This document shows positions 1 to 6,107 of a stretch of 64,000 nucleotides of DNA, piece by piece. Both the position numbers and the translations under genes were made by a program. Numbering within the stretch: the stretch's first letter is position 1; each line of letters opens with the position of its first letter. The DNA is from a virus, in IMG/VR virus record IMGVR_UViG_3300008261_004773, positions 32,830 through 96,829 of that record. One strand, given 5' to 3'. The notes under the pieces were generated by a model that saw nothing but the letters and a program-made list of their open reading frames with translations, had not been told where the DNA came from and did not search any database.

Positions 1-1
1 A

Positions 2-196
2 AAACTTGGAATTGAATGCAAGTTTGTAGGGAATTTTCCATGGGTATATCTTGACGAGATCAATGGGAAAAGAGTTACTGAACGTTTCTGTGGTAACCAT
101 GGTTTCACAATTGCTTTCCTACCTATCCGTAAGGGACAAAAAATGAATCTCACAGATATTGGGGAGATAATGAAAGTGGTAAGAAAGTATAGATGA
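2..196 (+). CDS. hypothetical protein, 5' truncated by window edge
   Basis: An open frame runs from the first bases to a TGA stop at 194-196 and gives about 64 residues of a C-terminus (key stretch GNFPWVYLDEINGKRV). No start is visible because the gene begins outside the window. I do not recognise the family. The stop lies five bases before the first tRNA, so the gene is probably co-transcribed with the tRNA cluster. Codon use resembles the neighbouring phage genes. Confidence 0.6.
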   Translation, partial: KLGIECKFVGNFPWVYLDEINGKRVTERFCGNHGFTIAFLPIRKGQKMNLTDIGEIMKVVRKYR

Positions 197-200
197 TAAA

Positions 201-275
201 ACGCGTGTGTAGCTCAGCTGGAAGAGCAGTGGTCTCCAAAACCAAAGGTCGTAGGTTCGATTCCTACCATGCGTG
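201..275 (+). tRNA. tRNA-Trp (CCA)
   Basis: A seven-pair acceptor stem joins 201-207 and 268-274. The D arm and the T arm GTAGG-TTCGATT-CCTAC are present, and the anticodon loop CTCCAAA reads CCA. The closing anticodon-stem pair looks like a G-A mismatch. CA follows the discriminator base, so CCA is mostly added after transcription. Confidence 0.9.
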
Positions 276-284
276 CAAAAGGTT

Positions 285-409
285 GATTGGGGAATGGTGA
301 TATCAATGACTCGAGAGTGTATTTCGGTCGGTATCATCGGAGTTGGGAGAAATACACCTGAGTAATGCCAATCATAAAAGGGGTCGTCCACGCAACCATC
401 TTCCCCTTT
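285..409 (+). ncRNA. candidate structured RNA between tRNAs
   Basis: This spacer has no credible gene but contains nested complementary arms: GATTGG (285-290) with CCAATC (368-373), ACTC (309-312) with GAGT (360-363), and a perfect 9-bp stem GTGTATTTC (317-325) with GAAATACAC (349-357). A second stem, AAAGGGG (377-383) with CCCCTTT (403-409), follows. The nesting suggests one long folded RNA element plus a hairpin, transcribed with the flanking tRNAs. No known family is recognised; function unknown. Confidence 0.4.
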
Positions 410-417
410 CCTAATTT

Positions 418-499
418 GGGAGTATTGCCTAGCGGCAATGGCAGAAGACTGTAAATCTTCCCTCTTTCGAGTTCGTTGGTTCGAGTCCAGCTACTCCCA
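418..499 (+). tRNA. tRNA-Tyr (GTA)
   Basis: The acceptor GGGAGTA pairs with TACTCCC. The anticodon stem-loop GAAGA-CTGTAAA-TCTTC gives GTA. A long variable arm, typical of class II bacterial tRNA-Tyr, precedes the T arm. Confidence 0.92.
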
Positions 500-504
500 C
501 TTAT

Positions 505-575
505 TGTCGTATGGTGTAACGGTAACACAGCAGATTTTGGTTCTGCTTTTCAAGGTTCGAATCCTTGTGCGACAA
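505..575 (+). tRNA. tRNA-Gln (TTG)
   Basis: The acceptor TGTCGTA pairs with TGCGACA. The anticodon arm GCAGA-TTTTGGT-TCTGC reads TTG, and the T arm is CAAGG-TTCGAAT-CCTTG. Confidence 0.92.
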
Positions 576-580
576 CTCAT

Positions 581-653
581 GGTGGATGTAGTTCAGAGGA
601 AGAACACTTGATTGTGGTTCAAGATGTCGTGGGTTCGAGTCCCATCATTCACC
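581..653 (+). tRNA. tRNA-His (GTG)
   Basis: The anticodon arm CTTGA-TTGTGGT-TCAAG reads GTG. The extra G at 581 can pair with C653, the G-1:C73 identity pair of tRNA-His, here encoded in the DNA. The T arm is GTGGG-TTCGAGT-CCCAT. Confidence 0.92.
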
Positions 654-659
654 CAACAT

Positions 660-734
660 TGGAATGTAGCTCAGTTGGTTTAGAGCGCTAATCTGATACG
701 TTAGATGTCGGCGGTTCGAGTCCGCCCATTCCAA
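660..734 (+). tRNA. tRNA-Ile (GAT)
   Basis: The acceptor TGGAATG pairs with CATTCCA. The anticodon arm CTAAT-CTGATAC-GTTAG reads GAT, and the T arm is GGCGG-TTCGAGT-CCGCC. Confidence 0.92.
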
Positions 735-741
735 CAAAAGA

Positions 742-826
742 GGAGAGTTGCCTGAGTGGTTAAAGGAGCGGTTTGCTAAACCGTGGTCGGGAAACTGATC
801 CATTGGTTCGAATCCAATACTCTCCG
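742..826 (+). tRNA. tRNA-Ser (GCT)
   Basis: The acceptor GGAGAGT pairs with ACTCTCC. The anticodon loop TTGCTAA reads GCT. A long variable arm supports the serine assignment. It is the last tRNA of the first cluster. Confidence 0.92.
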
Positions 827-829
827 CAT

Positions 830-858
830 TTGACAATTAAAATCTATTTTACTATTAT
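830..858 (+). promoter_or_regulatory. sigma70-like promoter TTGACA-N17-TATTAT
   Basis: TTGACA at 830-835 and TATTAT at 853-858 are separated by exactly 17 bases. The expected start of transcription gives a leader of about ten bases before the gene at 877. The same layout recurs at four other genes in this window. Confidence 0.6.
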
Positions 859-876
859 TTCATACAAACTTTTTTT

Positions 877-1317
877 ATGACTATCAAACAAGCTTTAAAG
901 TACAAAAACAAACTTGCTAAGAAAATTTCTGAAGAGATGATCAAAATCTCGCATTATAACTCAATAGAAGTAGGATCTGTTCGTCCTTACGATGTTAATG
1001 AGTCTTACCAAAAATATTACACCATGGTAAATGAATTGGTGGATTTAAAAAACAAAATACATCTTGCAAACGCACCTGTTTATTACCAAATTTTCCGTTT
1101 ATCTGAATTAAAAGGAATGGTGAGTAACCTAAAACAATTGGATTGTTCTGAAGGTAAAGTTGCATCAAGATATGGTAGAAGTATGGGTGAAGAACCTACA
1201 ATTAAGACCGCTGTAATTACAGTCAAAATGAGAGATGAGGCGGTGGAAACTTTGGAAACTGAGATTGAAAAAATTCAAGAAGAATTGGATCATCACAACG
1301 CAATTACAACAATTTAA
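877..1317 (+). CDS. coiled-coil protein, possibly DIP1984-like
   Basis: This 146-residue soluble protein is largely helical. It starts with a basic helix (KQALKYKNKLAKKISEE), has a central segment LVDLKNKIHLANAPVYYQ and ends in an acidic coiled coil (residues about 115-140). The pattern of an N-terminal helix followed by LKNKIHLAN resembles the small DIP1984/septicolysin-type family, but I am not certain. It follows a strong TTGACA promoter and begins the protein-coding part after the tRNA cluster. Role unknown; expression probably precedes the late genes. Confidence 0.7.
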   Translation: MTIKQALKYKNKLAKKISEEMIKISHYNSIEVGSVRPYDVNESYQKYYTMVNELVDLKNKIHLANAPVYYQIFRLSELKGMVSNLKQLDCSEGKVASRYGRSMGEEPTIKTAVITVKMRDEAVETLETEIEKIQEELDHHNAITTI

Positions 1318-1519
1318 AAATATTGGGTCAAGTGAAGAGGAGAGATAATTAAAAGTTAAGCTAGCAATGGCTCTACAATCAAATATTTCTGATGCAGGAA
1401 CTCGAATTGTGTATTCAAAAATTAAAATTCATCAGTTCAAAAATTAAACGTCAGATGTCAACATTCTTTCAATTTTAATTTTCAAACCTTTTCCTTGATC
1501 CTCCTTAAAACAATTTATT

Positions 1520-1762
1520 ATGGAACTTTTTTGGACTTATTATGTTATCTGTGTGATTTATTGTCACATTCAACTCTACAAAAGATATCGTAGAGACATG
1601 ACGCCTGGAGCGTTGAATATAACACCGGCTCTAGATTCAATCATGGTTATTATTCTCGGTTGGGCTTTGGCTCCTGTGGACTTTTTCCTAACTTGGATCA
1701 GGCTTTACAAAGAAGCTGAGGAAGCACGTAGAAGAAATTCAGACGATAAGAAAGTATTCTAA
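1520..1762 (+). CDS. small membrane protein
   Basis: This 80-residue protein has a hydrophobic N-terminal segment (residues about 3-20), a basic loop (YKRYRRD), a second hydrophobic segment (about 38-62) and a charged C-terminal tail (EAEEARRRNSDDKK). Two membrane spans are likely. No family is recognised. A 200-base gap with no credible gene precedes it. Confidence 0.6.
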   Translation: MELFWTYYVICVIYCHIQLYKRYRRDMTPGALNITPALDSIMVIILGWALAPVDFFLTWIRLYKEAEEARRRNSDDKKVF

Positions 1763-1789
1763 TTTGACCTTTCGATATAGTTTTGATAT

Positions 1790-1797
1790 ATTTATAA
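1790..1797 (+). promoter_or_regulatory. TATTTATA-like motif
   Basis: The motif sits in the run GATATATTTATAATC upstream of the lipoprotein gene, about 45 bases from its chosen start. It matches the element found before many virion genes here, though its distance is longer than usual. Confidence 0.35.
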
Positions 1798-1843
1798 TCT
1801 ATTGGTAAACTATTTTTTACATAAACTAAAACAAAAAAAACAA

Positions 1844-2017
1844 ATGAAAAAAGTATTGTTTTCTCTTTTGGTAATCGCAGGTTTAGCGGCTTGTAATGGT
1901 TCTACTTCTACTGAAGTTGCAACTAAAGATTCAGTTGTAGTTGATTCTACAGCAGTTTCTACAGAGGTTGTTGCTGATTCAACTAAAGTTGATTCAGTTG
2001 CTGCTGAAGTTAAGTAA
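1844..2017 (+). CDS. small lipoprotein
   Basis: The 57-residue product begins MKKVLFSLLVIAGLAAC, a lipoprotein signal peptide ending in the lipobox LAAC. The cysteine would be lipidated and the protein anchored in the envelope. The mature part is a low-complexity repeat of V/D/S/T (VDSTAVSTEV, DSTKVDSVAAEV). I chose the ATG at 1844 because it places the signal peptide at the N-terminus; a frame extension to 1802 would bury it. Phage lipoproteins often act in superinfection exclusion, but that is inference. A strong terminator follows. Confidence 0.7.
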   Translation: MKKVLFSLLVIAGLAACNGSTSTEVATKDSVVVDSTAVSTEVVADSTKVDSVAAEVK

Positions 2018-2039
2018 TTTATCTTCTCACCGAAATAGA

Positions 2040-2066
2040 AAACCCACTTTTTGAGTGGGTTTTTTA
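2040..2066 (+). terminator. intrinsic terminator after lipoprotein
   Basis: ACCCACT and AGTGGGT form a stem with a short loop, followed by a T run. It lies between convergent genes and is preceded by an A run, so it may also act on the reverse strand. Confidence 0.75.
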
Positions 2067-2067
2067 T

Positions 2068-3276
2068 TTATAGTAATCTTTTGATCTGTTTTATATTTTC
2101 TCTGATGGATTCGTTTTTACTTACAGTATTCTTCTTTACCCAATCTACCCATTTGTAAGGTTGTACCTCATCAGTTTTTGAGACAGTTTTGATATTACTT
2201 GTATCCACGTCTAACGCTCTTAAAGGTTTCGTTAATAGGTCTAATATTGGATCTTTTCTTGAGTCGAGTTTAGGTCTTTCAGGTTTGATCTCCTTTCTTT
2301 TCTTGTCTTTGTCATCAACCTCTGTGTCACTGTCGAATTGTCTAAAACTTATTTTTGACTTAGATCTATCTAATATTCTTGCAACAGTATCACGACCGGC
2401 AGTTCCAATAACTTTATTCTTTGACAATGTCTGATCCGGTCTTACTTTGATATTAGATACAGAGCAAAATTCTGTGTAATAAATTTTCTTTTCAATCATA
2501 TGTTGTATGATTACAGAATCTTTACAGTTGTCTCTGTTACCAACAAAAACAACTTTACCATCCTCTGGATTCAAAACTTTCTTATCATTATCGACTGAAT
2601 ATTCTACGCTTGATATGTAACGACCATTAGACAACTCGTATACTTCGTTGATTGGGGTTATCATATCTCTGTGTTCAAGTTTCATCATCACAGCATTTTT
2701 CAGTGGCTCTAATATCTTTTTCAATATTGGATCCTCACTACGTTCTTTGGATGTGGTGTCTTTTTTGACTTGAGTATCTTTACTAAAAAAGTCATCCCAA
2801 TTAGTTTCGGATGATTTTGTCCCTGCAGACATAGGAATATTTTGTGTACCAACGTCGAACTTATCAACGTAATTCATTGGATCAACCAATTTACCATCTT
2901 TTTTCAATGTGAAATGTAAATGCGGACCACGTGAGTTACCTCTACCCGGATCATCCGATCCTCCACCTGAAAGCCCGACCACCTGACCTCTTTTTACAGT
3001 ACTACCCTGAGATACATCAACGCGTTTTACGTGACAAAATCTACTCCAAAAACCATTACCATAATCAATATCGATTGTACCACCACATTGTCTGTTATGA
3101 TTTGGGTGTGCTGTTTTTACAATACCATCTGCTGGTGCCTTTATAGCTGTGCCTGAAGGTACGGGAATGTCCACACCTGGATGTGTTTCATAACTTCTTT
3201 TGGCACCAAATGGAGAAGATACTTGGGATGATCCTACAGGATTCATAAATGTGACTTCTCTCAGTAACTTTTTCAT
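2068..3276 (-). CDS. M23 family metallopeptidase (peptidoglycan hydrolase)
   Basis: The 402-residue protein carries an M23/LytM domain in residues about 13-145. Zinc ligands are visible in HPGVDIPV (H and D) and PHLHF (HxH); the fold begins VSSPFGAKRSYETHPG. A second, degenerate M23-like repeat appears at about 225-320 (NPEDGKVVFVGNRDN, ISFRQF) without the ligands. The likely role is cleavage of cell-wall peptide crosslinks during entry or lysis. There is no signal peptide, but the N-terminus MKKLLREVTF resembles the short helices ending in LxE seen on other virion-like proteins here. A TATTTATC motif lies four bases before the ATG, suggesting late expression. Confidence 0.85.
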   Translation of the reverse strand: MKKLLREVTFMNPVGSSQVSSPFGAKRSYETHPGVDIPVPSGTAIKAPADGIVKTAHPNHNRQCGGTIDIDYGNGFWSRFCHVKRVDVSQGSTVKRGQVVGLSGGGSDDPGRGNSRGPHLHFTLKKDGKLVDPMNYVDKFDVGTQNIPMSAGTKSSETNWDDFFSKDTQVKKDTTSKERSEDPILKKILEPLKNAVMMKLEHRDMITPINEVYELSNGRYISSVEYSVDNDKKVLNPEDGKVVFVGNRDNCKDSVIIQHMIEKKIYYTEFCSVSNIKVRPDQTLSKNKVIGTAGRDTVARILDRSKSKISFRQFDSDTEVDDKDKKRKEIKPERPKLDSRKDPILDLLTKPLRALDVDTSNIKTVSKTDEVQPYKWVDWVKKNTVSKNESIRENIKQIKRLL

Positions 3277-3280
3277 ATAA

Positions 3281-3288
3281 GATAAATA
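3281..3288 (-). promoter_or_regulatory. late-promoter-like motif TATTTATC
   Basis: On the reverse strand the motif ends four bases before the ATG of the M23 peptidase gene, so a transcript starting just downstream would be essentially leaderless. Confidence 0.5.
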
Positions 3289-3291
3289 CCC

Positions 3292-3321
3292 ATAAAAAAG
3301 AAAAACCGATTTTTCAATCGG
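3292..3321 (-). terminator. intrinsic terminator after DUF2061 gene
   Basis: Read on the reverse strand, CCGATT and AATCGG form a stem with a short GAAA-type loop, followed by a T-rich tract. It overlaps the stop codon of the gene ending at 3314. Confidence 0.65.
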
Positions 3322-3535
3322 CTTCTTTTTTTCTGTCTAATCCATATTTGATATACTTGTACCAAATACGTTCATGGATATAATATTGTATTGGTTTGTA
3401 AAGTAATTCTGCAACTCCGAAAGCGGCACCAACTTTTACAGAACCAGTTGCAAACCACATGATAAGAAAACCTATTAGTGTACTAATAATTCTGTAACTT
3501 ATGGTTTTAGCAACGTGTCTTTTATTTTGTACCAT
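3314..3535 (-). CDS. DUF2061 membrane protein
   Basis: This 73-residue protein matches the DUF2061 pattern: an N-terminal KTISYRIISTLIGFLIMW segment, a central A-F-G-V-A-E-L stretch and a C-terminal YYIHERIWYK motif. Two membrane spans are expected. The biochemical function of the family is unknown. Its start overlaps the stop of the HAD phosphatase gene (TAATG), which indicates translational coupling. Confidence 0.8.
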   Translation of the reverse strand: MVQNKRHVAKTISYRIISTLIGFLIMWFATGSVKVGAAFGVAELLYKPIQYYIHERIWYKYIKYGLDRKKEAD

Positions 3536-3927
3536 TATACTTCGTACGAATTAACCATCTCAGTGATATCTAATCCTTCCCATCCCTGATTACGGTTCAA
3601 ATTTATACCTATAGCTCTCGGTATTTGTTCATTCTCAGGATCTTTGTCGTTAAGTATTACTCTTGTACCTCTACCTAAGTCCATAACAAGTTGATGGTAT
3701 TTGACACCAATTTTTTCGAGTTCCTGTTTTGTGAACAATTCGTATGAGCTTGGTCTAGCTGTTGTTATTACTATTACTGCCCCCTCGTCGTAGTATTTGT
3801 TTATTACATCGATAACCTCTTGTATGGGGGTCAAAACTGAAGTTGATAGTTCATTGAACTTTCTATATTGAACTAATGTTCCATCGATATCGACGAAGAA
3901 AGTTGGGTTTTTAATTGTTTTATTCAT
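3535..3927 (-). CDS. HAD-family phosphatase
   Basis: At 130 residues this is a compact HAD hydrolase. Motif I is FFVDIDGTLV (residues about 11-20, nucleophile in DxDGT), motif II is IVITTARP, and a basic/acidic segment VILNDKDP may supply later motifs. There is no obvious cap domain. It may act on a nucleotide or sugar phosphate or on a polynucleotide 3' or 5' end; the substrate cannot be read from the sequence. It overlaps the genes on both sides by a few bases, so it belongs to a three-gene operon. Confidence 0.8.
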   Translation of the reverse strand: MNKTIKNPTFFVDIDGTLVQYRKFNELSTSVLTPIQEVIDVINKYYDEGAVIVITTARPSSYELFTKQELEKIGVKYHQLVMDLGRGTRVILNDKDPENEQIPRAIGINLNRNQGWEGLDITEMVNSYEV

Positions 3928-4444
3928 TGCTTAAGAAAAAATGTATTCCTTTACTCCAGTAATCACCAAATGAACCTTCAATATCTTTGTATTTTATCGA
4001 TGTCACGTAGTCTTCACCTTCAATATCGGTAATGTTTATTTTTAGTTTTGATACGTCAAAATTCTCCTCATCGTCAATTGTAATTTCGAAGAACTGACCT
4101 TTGATATTATCTTCAACATATAACGTATTAGAGTTGTAGATTTCCGTCATTTCAGAGTTGGGATCATGTGTTTCTTGGAATAGAATTATCTGAACTTCCT
4201 CTTTAAATATGGTTGCATTTTCATCATCAAACACAGTTATTTCAGTGTTTTCAGGAATTCCACCAACTATTGAGGATTCCGTAGAGACTAAATGTTCCAT
4301 GTCAACGTTGAGGATATCGGCAACGTCCTCTAATATACACTCTTGTAAATTTAGATGTTCGAGTTGTTCTCTCTGATCCGAATCAATCGGATGTTGATAA
4401 ATTTCTGAACCTCTACCTTGTAATACAATGGTGAATTTGGGCAT
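3920..4444 (-). CDS. hypothetical acidic protein
   Basis: This 174-residue acidic protein is rich in beta-type sequence (ITVFDDENATIF, FFEITIDDEENFDV). No motif or family is recognised and there are no membrane segments. Its stop overlaps the start of the HAD phosphatase gene by eight bases. tRNA-Gly lies immediately upstream, so the gene may share the tRNA transcript. Confidence 0.65.
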   Translation of the reverse strand: MPKFTIVLQGRGSEIYQHPIDSDQREQLEHLNLQECILEDVADILNVDMEHLVSTESSIVGGIPENTEITVFDDENATIFKEEVQIILFQETHDPNSEMTEIYNSNTLYVEDNIKGQFFEITIDDEENFDVSKLKINITDIEGEDYVTSIKYKDIEGSFGDYWSKGIHFFLSNE

Positions 4445-4459
4445 ATGTTTTATTTTTTG

Positions 4460-4532
4460 AGCGGGAAACCGGGCTCGAACCGGCCACCTATAGCTTGGAA
4501 GGCTATCGCTCTACCAAATGAGCTACTCCCGC
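4460..4532 (-). tRNA. tRNA-Gly (TCC)
   Basis: On the reverse strand the acceptor GCGGGAG pairs with TTCCCGC. The anticodon arm ATAGC-CTTCCAA-GCTAT reads TCC. The 5' end abuts the stop of the PspC-like gene. Confidence 0.92.
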
Positions 4533-4715
4533 TTAATATCTTTTTGGAATTATAATCCAAAATAAAATATAAATCAAAATTATTGGTAGTGGAGAAAAAA
4601 TAAGTCCTGCAAACAATATTCTGAAAAAAACAGGATCTGTGTTGAAGTATTCACCTAATCCTGAGCAAACACCACCGAAAACTTTATCGACGGGATCTCT
4701 GAAAATTCGTTTCAT
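4533..4715 (-). CDS. PspC-domain membrane protein
   Basis: The 60-residue product matches PspC: RDPVDKVFGGVCSGLGEYFNTDP at residues about 6-28, then one long hydrophobic span (about 32-56) ending IIIPKRY. In bacteria PspC is an inner-membrane stress-response protein. In a phage it could modulate envelope stress, which is inference. The stop lies directly at the tRNA-Gly 5' end. Confidence 0.85.
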   Translation of the reverse strand: MKRIFRDPVDKVFGGVCSGLGEYFNTDPVFFRILFAGLIFSPLPIILIYILFWIIIPKRY

Positions 4716-4731
4716 AAATTATATTATTTAA

Positions 4732-4811
4732 GTGAACAGTGGTTGGTGGGATACTATACCTCGGAGTCGACTTCCTTTCACTGCTGCAGACAGTTACACC
4801 AACATGTTCAC
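4732..4811. ncRNA. candidate multibranched RNA structure
   Basis: Between the PspC gene and tRNA-Thr the arms GTGAA (4732-4736) and TTCAC (4807-4811) enclose GTTGGTG (4742-4748) and CACCAAC (4797-4803). Inside lie two small hairpins, around GGAGTCGACTTCC and ACTG-loop-CAGT. The symmetry allows folding on either strand; neighbours suggest the reverse strand. No family is recognised. Confidence 0.35.
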
Positions 4812-4817
4812 CATCCG

Positions 4818-4913
4818 TTAAAATGTGATATTGTCCCCATGTTCAGGATAATCATCTCCCTGTCCATTGTTGGGATCGAGTTCTACCTCGTATTTCAAAT
4901 CATAACTCATCAT
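4818..4913 (-). CDS. possible 31-residue acidic peptide
   Basis: A short reverse-strand frame opens with ATGATG and encodes an acidic peptide (SYDLKYEVELDPNNGQ, then DDYPEHGDNITF). Composition is protein-like and it lies between tRNA-Thr and the PspC gene in their orientation. No homologue is recognised and chance cannot be excluded. Confidence 0.3.
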   Translation of the reverse strand: MMSYDLKYEVELDPNNGQGDDYPEHGDNITF

Positions 4914-4926
4914 CAACGGTTTTGTG

Positions 4927-4999
4927 AGCCAGAGACAGGAATCGAACCTGCGACCTACTGATTACAAATCAGTTGCTCTACCTGCTGAGCTACTCGGGC
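4927..4999 (-). tRNA. tRNA-Thr (TGT)
   Basis: On the reverse strand the anticodon arm ACTGA-TTTGTAA-TCAGT reads TGT. The T arm is GCAGG-TTCGATT-CCTGT. The acceptor GCCCGAG/CTCTGGC carries one mismatch. Confidence 0.88.
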
Positions 5000-5010
5000 A
5001 TTCATTCTAA

Positions 5011-5223
5011 TTACTTCAAAGATAACGTTTTTTCTTCCAAATCAAAATTTTTTTTATTCATTTCTTTGATTGTTTTTCTTCCAGTTTTCCAATCAAGCCA
5101 AGTGTCCATATCACGGAGATCCATGAGGGTTTTCTCATGAACGAGAATGAAACCCTCAGGAGCAACCCCCGCGAACTTACGAACCTCACCCTCTCTTTCG
5201 AGAATCTCTTTGATATTAACCAT
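5011..5223 (-). CDS. hypothetical protein
   Basis: This 70-residue soluble protein (VNIKEILEREGEVRKFAG at the start, TWLDWKTGRKTIKEMNKK later) has no recognised domain. The start overlaps the end of the upstream HAD-type gene by eight bases (AATAATGGTTAA), so the two are coupled and expressed from the promoter near 5811. Confidence 0.65.
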   Translation of the reverse strand: MVNIKEILEREGEVRKFAGVAPEGFILVHEKTLMDLRDMDTWLDWKTGRKTIKEMNKKNFDLEEKTLSLK

Positions 5224-5806
5224 TATTCAAGAATTTTAAAATTTTTTCTTTGATTCCTGTTTGTTTGATTCCTTCATTAGATTTCTTTGTATGGACGAAA
5301 TTATCTAAACCCCAATCATAAACAAACTCTAAATCGTTCTCAGTTTGAAACTTACCCATATTCAAATCATCAACAGCAACCCAAGATGTTATCTCAGGAT
5401 GATCATTCAAATAGGTTTTAATTTCTAATGATCTTTCTTCTTCTAATTTGGCGTAGTTCCTAAAATTTTTTTCCCAATTTTTTGGATCAATTTCACTTAC
5501 TCTTTTTGTAACGCCAATAGGACCTTTGGTAATACCTTGATCCATATAGTACTTCTGAAGTTCTTCCAAACTCGCATAGTACCTCCAATCAGAGGAAACA
5601 ACAATTTCTGCACCAGTCTCCTCTAAAACTTCATTTAGAACCTTTACAGCCTTTTTATTAAAGTTATCGAATCTATATTCAAAAGGGATCTCACTTGGAG
5701 TCATGGATAACTTTCGTCCTCCCCATTTTTTCTGTTTTTTGTAACGTCCACCCCATTCTGTGGACAAACAGATTACACCATCATTATCTAAGAAAATCAC
5801 TTTCAT
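5216..5806 (-). CDS. HAD-type hydrolase (HAD domain of RNA-repair type)
   Basis: The 196-residue protein has HAD motif I IFLDNDGVICLS (residues 4-15), motif II IVVSSDWR and a late acidic motif WVAVDDLNM. The combination of VSSDWR and VAVDDL is typical of the HAD domain found in phage and bacterial RNA-repair proteins, so a nucleic-acid-end phosphatase role is possible but not shown. Transcription probably starts at the Bacteroidota-type promoter just upstream. It is followed by a coupled 70-residue protein. Confidence 0.75.
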   Translation of the reverse strand: MKVIFLDNDGVICLSTEWGGRYKKQKKWGGRKLSMTPSEIPFEYRFDNFNKKAVKVLNEVLEETGAEIVVSSDWRYYASLEELQKYYMDQGITKGPIGVTKRVSEIDPKNWEKNFRNYAKLEEERSLEIKTYLNDHPEITSWVAVDDLNMGKFQTENDLEFVYDWGLDNFVHTKKSNEGIKQTGIKEKILKFLNNG

Positions 5807-5810
5807 AAGA

Positions 5811-5841
5811 CAAATGTACGAATATTTATTATAACACCAAA
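5811..5841 (-). promoter_or_regulatory. Bacteroidota-type promoter TTTG-N19-TACATTTG
   Basis: On the reverse strand TTTG (5841-5838) and TACATTTG (5818-5811) are 19 bases apart, matching the primary sigma factor consensus of Bacteroidota. The -7 box ends four bases before the ATG, so the transcript would have almost no leader. Confidence 0.65.
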
Positions 5842-5882
5842 AAGTCTAAAGACATAAACTTTAAACACCCCTCAGATGGACG

Positions 5883-6107
5883 ATGCAAATAAACAGGGAA
5901 ACGTGGCAGAAAACACTCCAAGAGAATCTGTCTCAAATATTTTTAATGCTCGCTTTGTTCTTCAATCCATTTGGATTCGATGCCGTTCAGTATTCCCTAA
6001 TATTACTGACAGGAAGTTTATGGAAAGCGAACTTCGTTTTGTATTGTATTGCGGGGGTATTTTTTGGGCTTTATATCTACTTTCGAAGATTATCTAAAGC
6101 GCCTTGA
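5883..6107 (+). CDS. small membrane protein
   Basis: The 74-residue protein starts with a polar segment (MQINRETWQKTLQENLSQ) followed by hydrophobic spans at about 19-46 and 48-66 and a basic end (YFRRLSKAP). I prefer this frame to the overlapping frame from 5876 because it gives a coherent two-span membrane protein. Its 3' end overlaps the convergent gene ending at 6094 by 14 bases. Function unknown. Confidence 0.6.
   Translation: MQINRETWQKTLQENLSQIFLMLALFFNPFGFDAVQYSLILLTGSLWKANFVLYCIAGVFFGLYIYFRRLSKAP

Noticed and set aside
476-691. Open frame of 71 codons across the tRNA cluster
   Set aside because: It runs straight through tRNA-Gln, tRNA-His and part of tRNA-Ile, so it is a by-product of tRNA sequence.
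1367-1447. 26-codon forward frame in the gap before the gene at 1520
   Set aside because: No promoter or start context and nothing recognisable in the product.
5876-6097. Alternative frame overlapping the small membrane protein gene
   Set aside because: The frame from 5883 gives a coherent membrane protein, while this one mixes polar and hydrophobic stretches without pattern.
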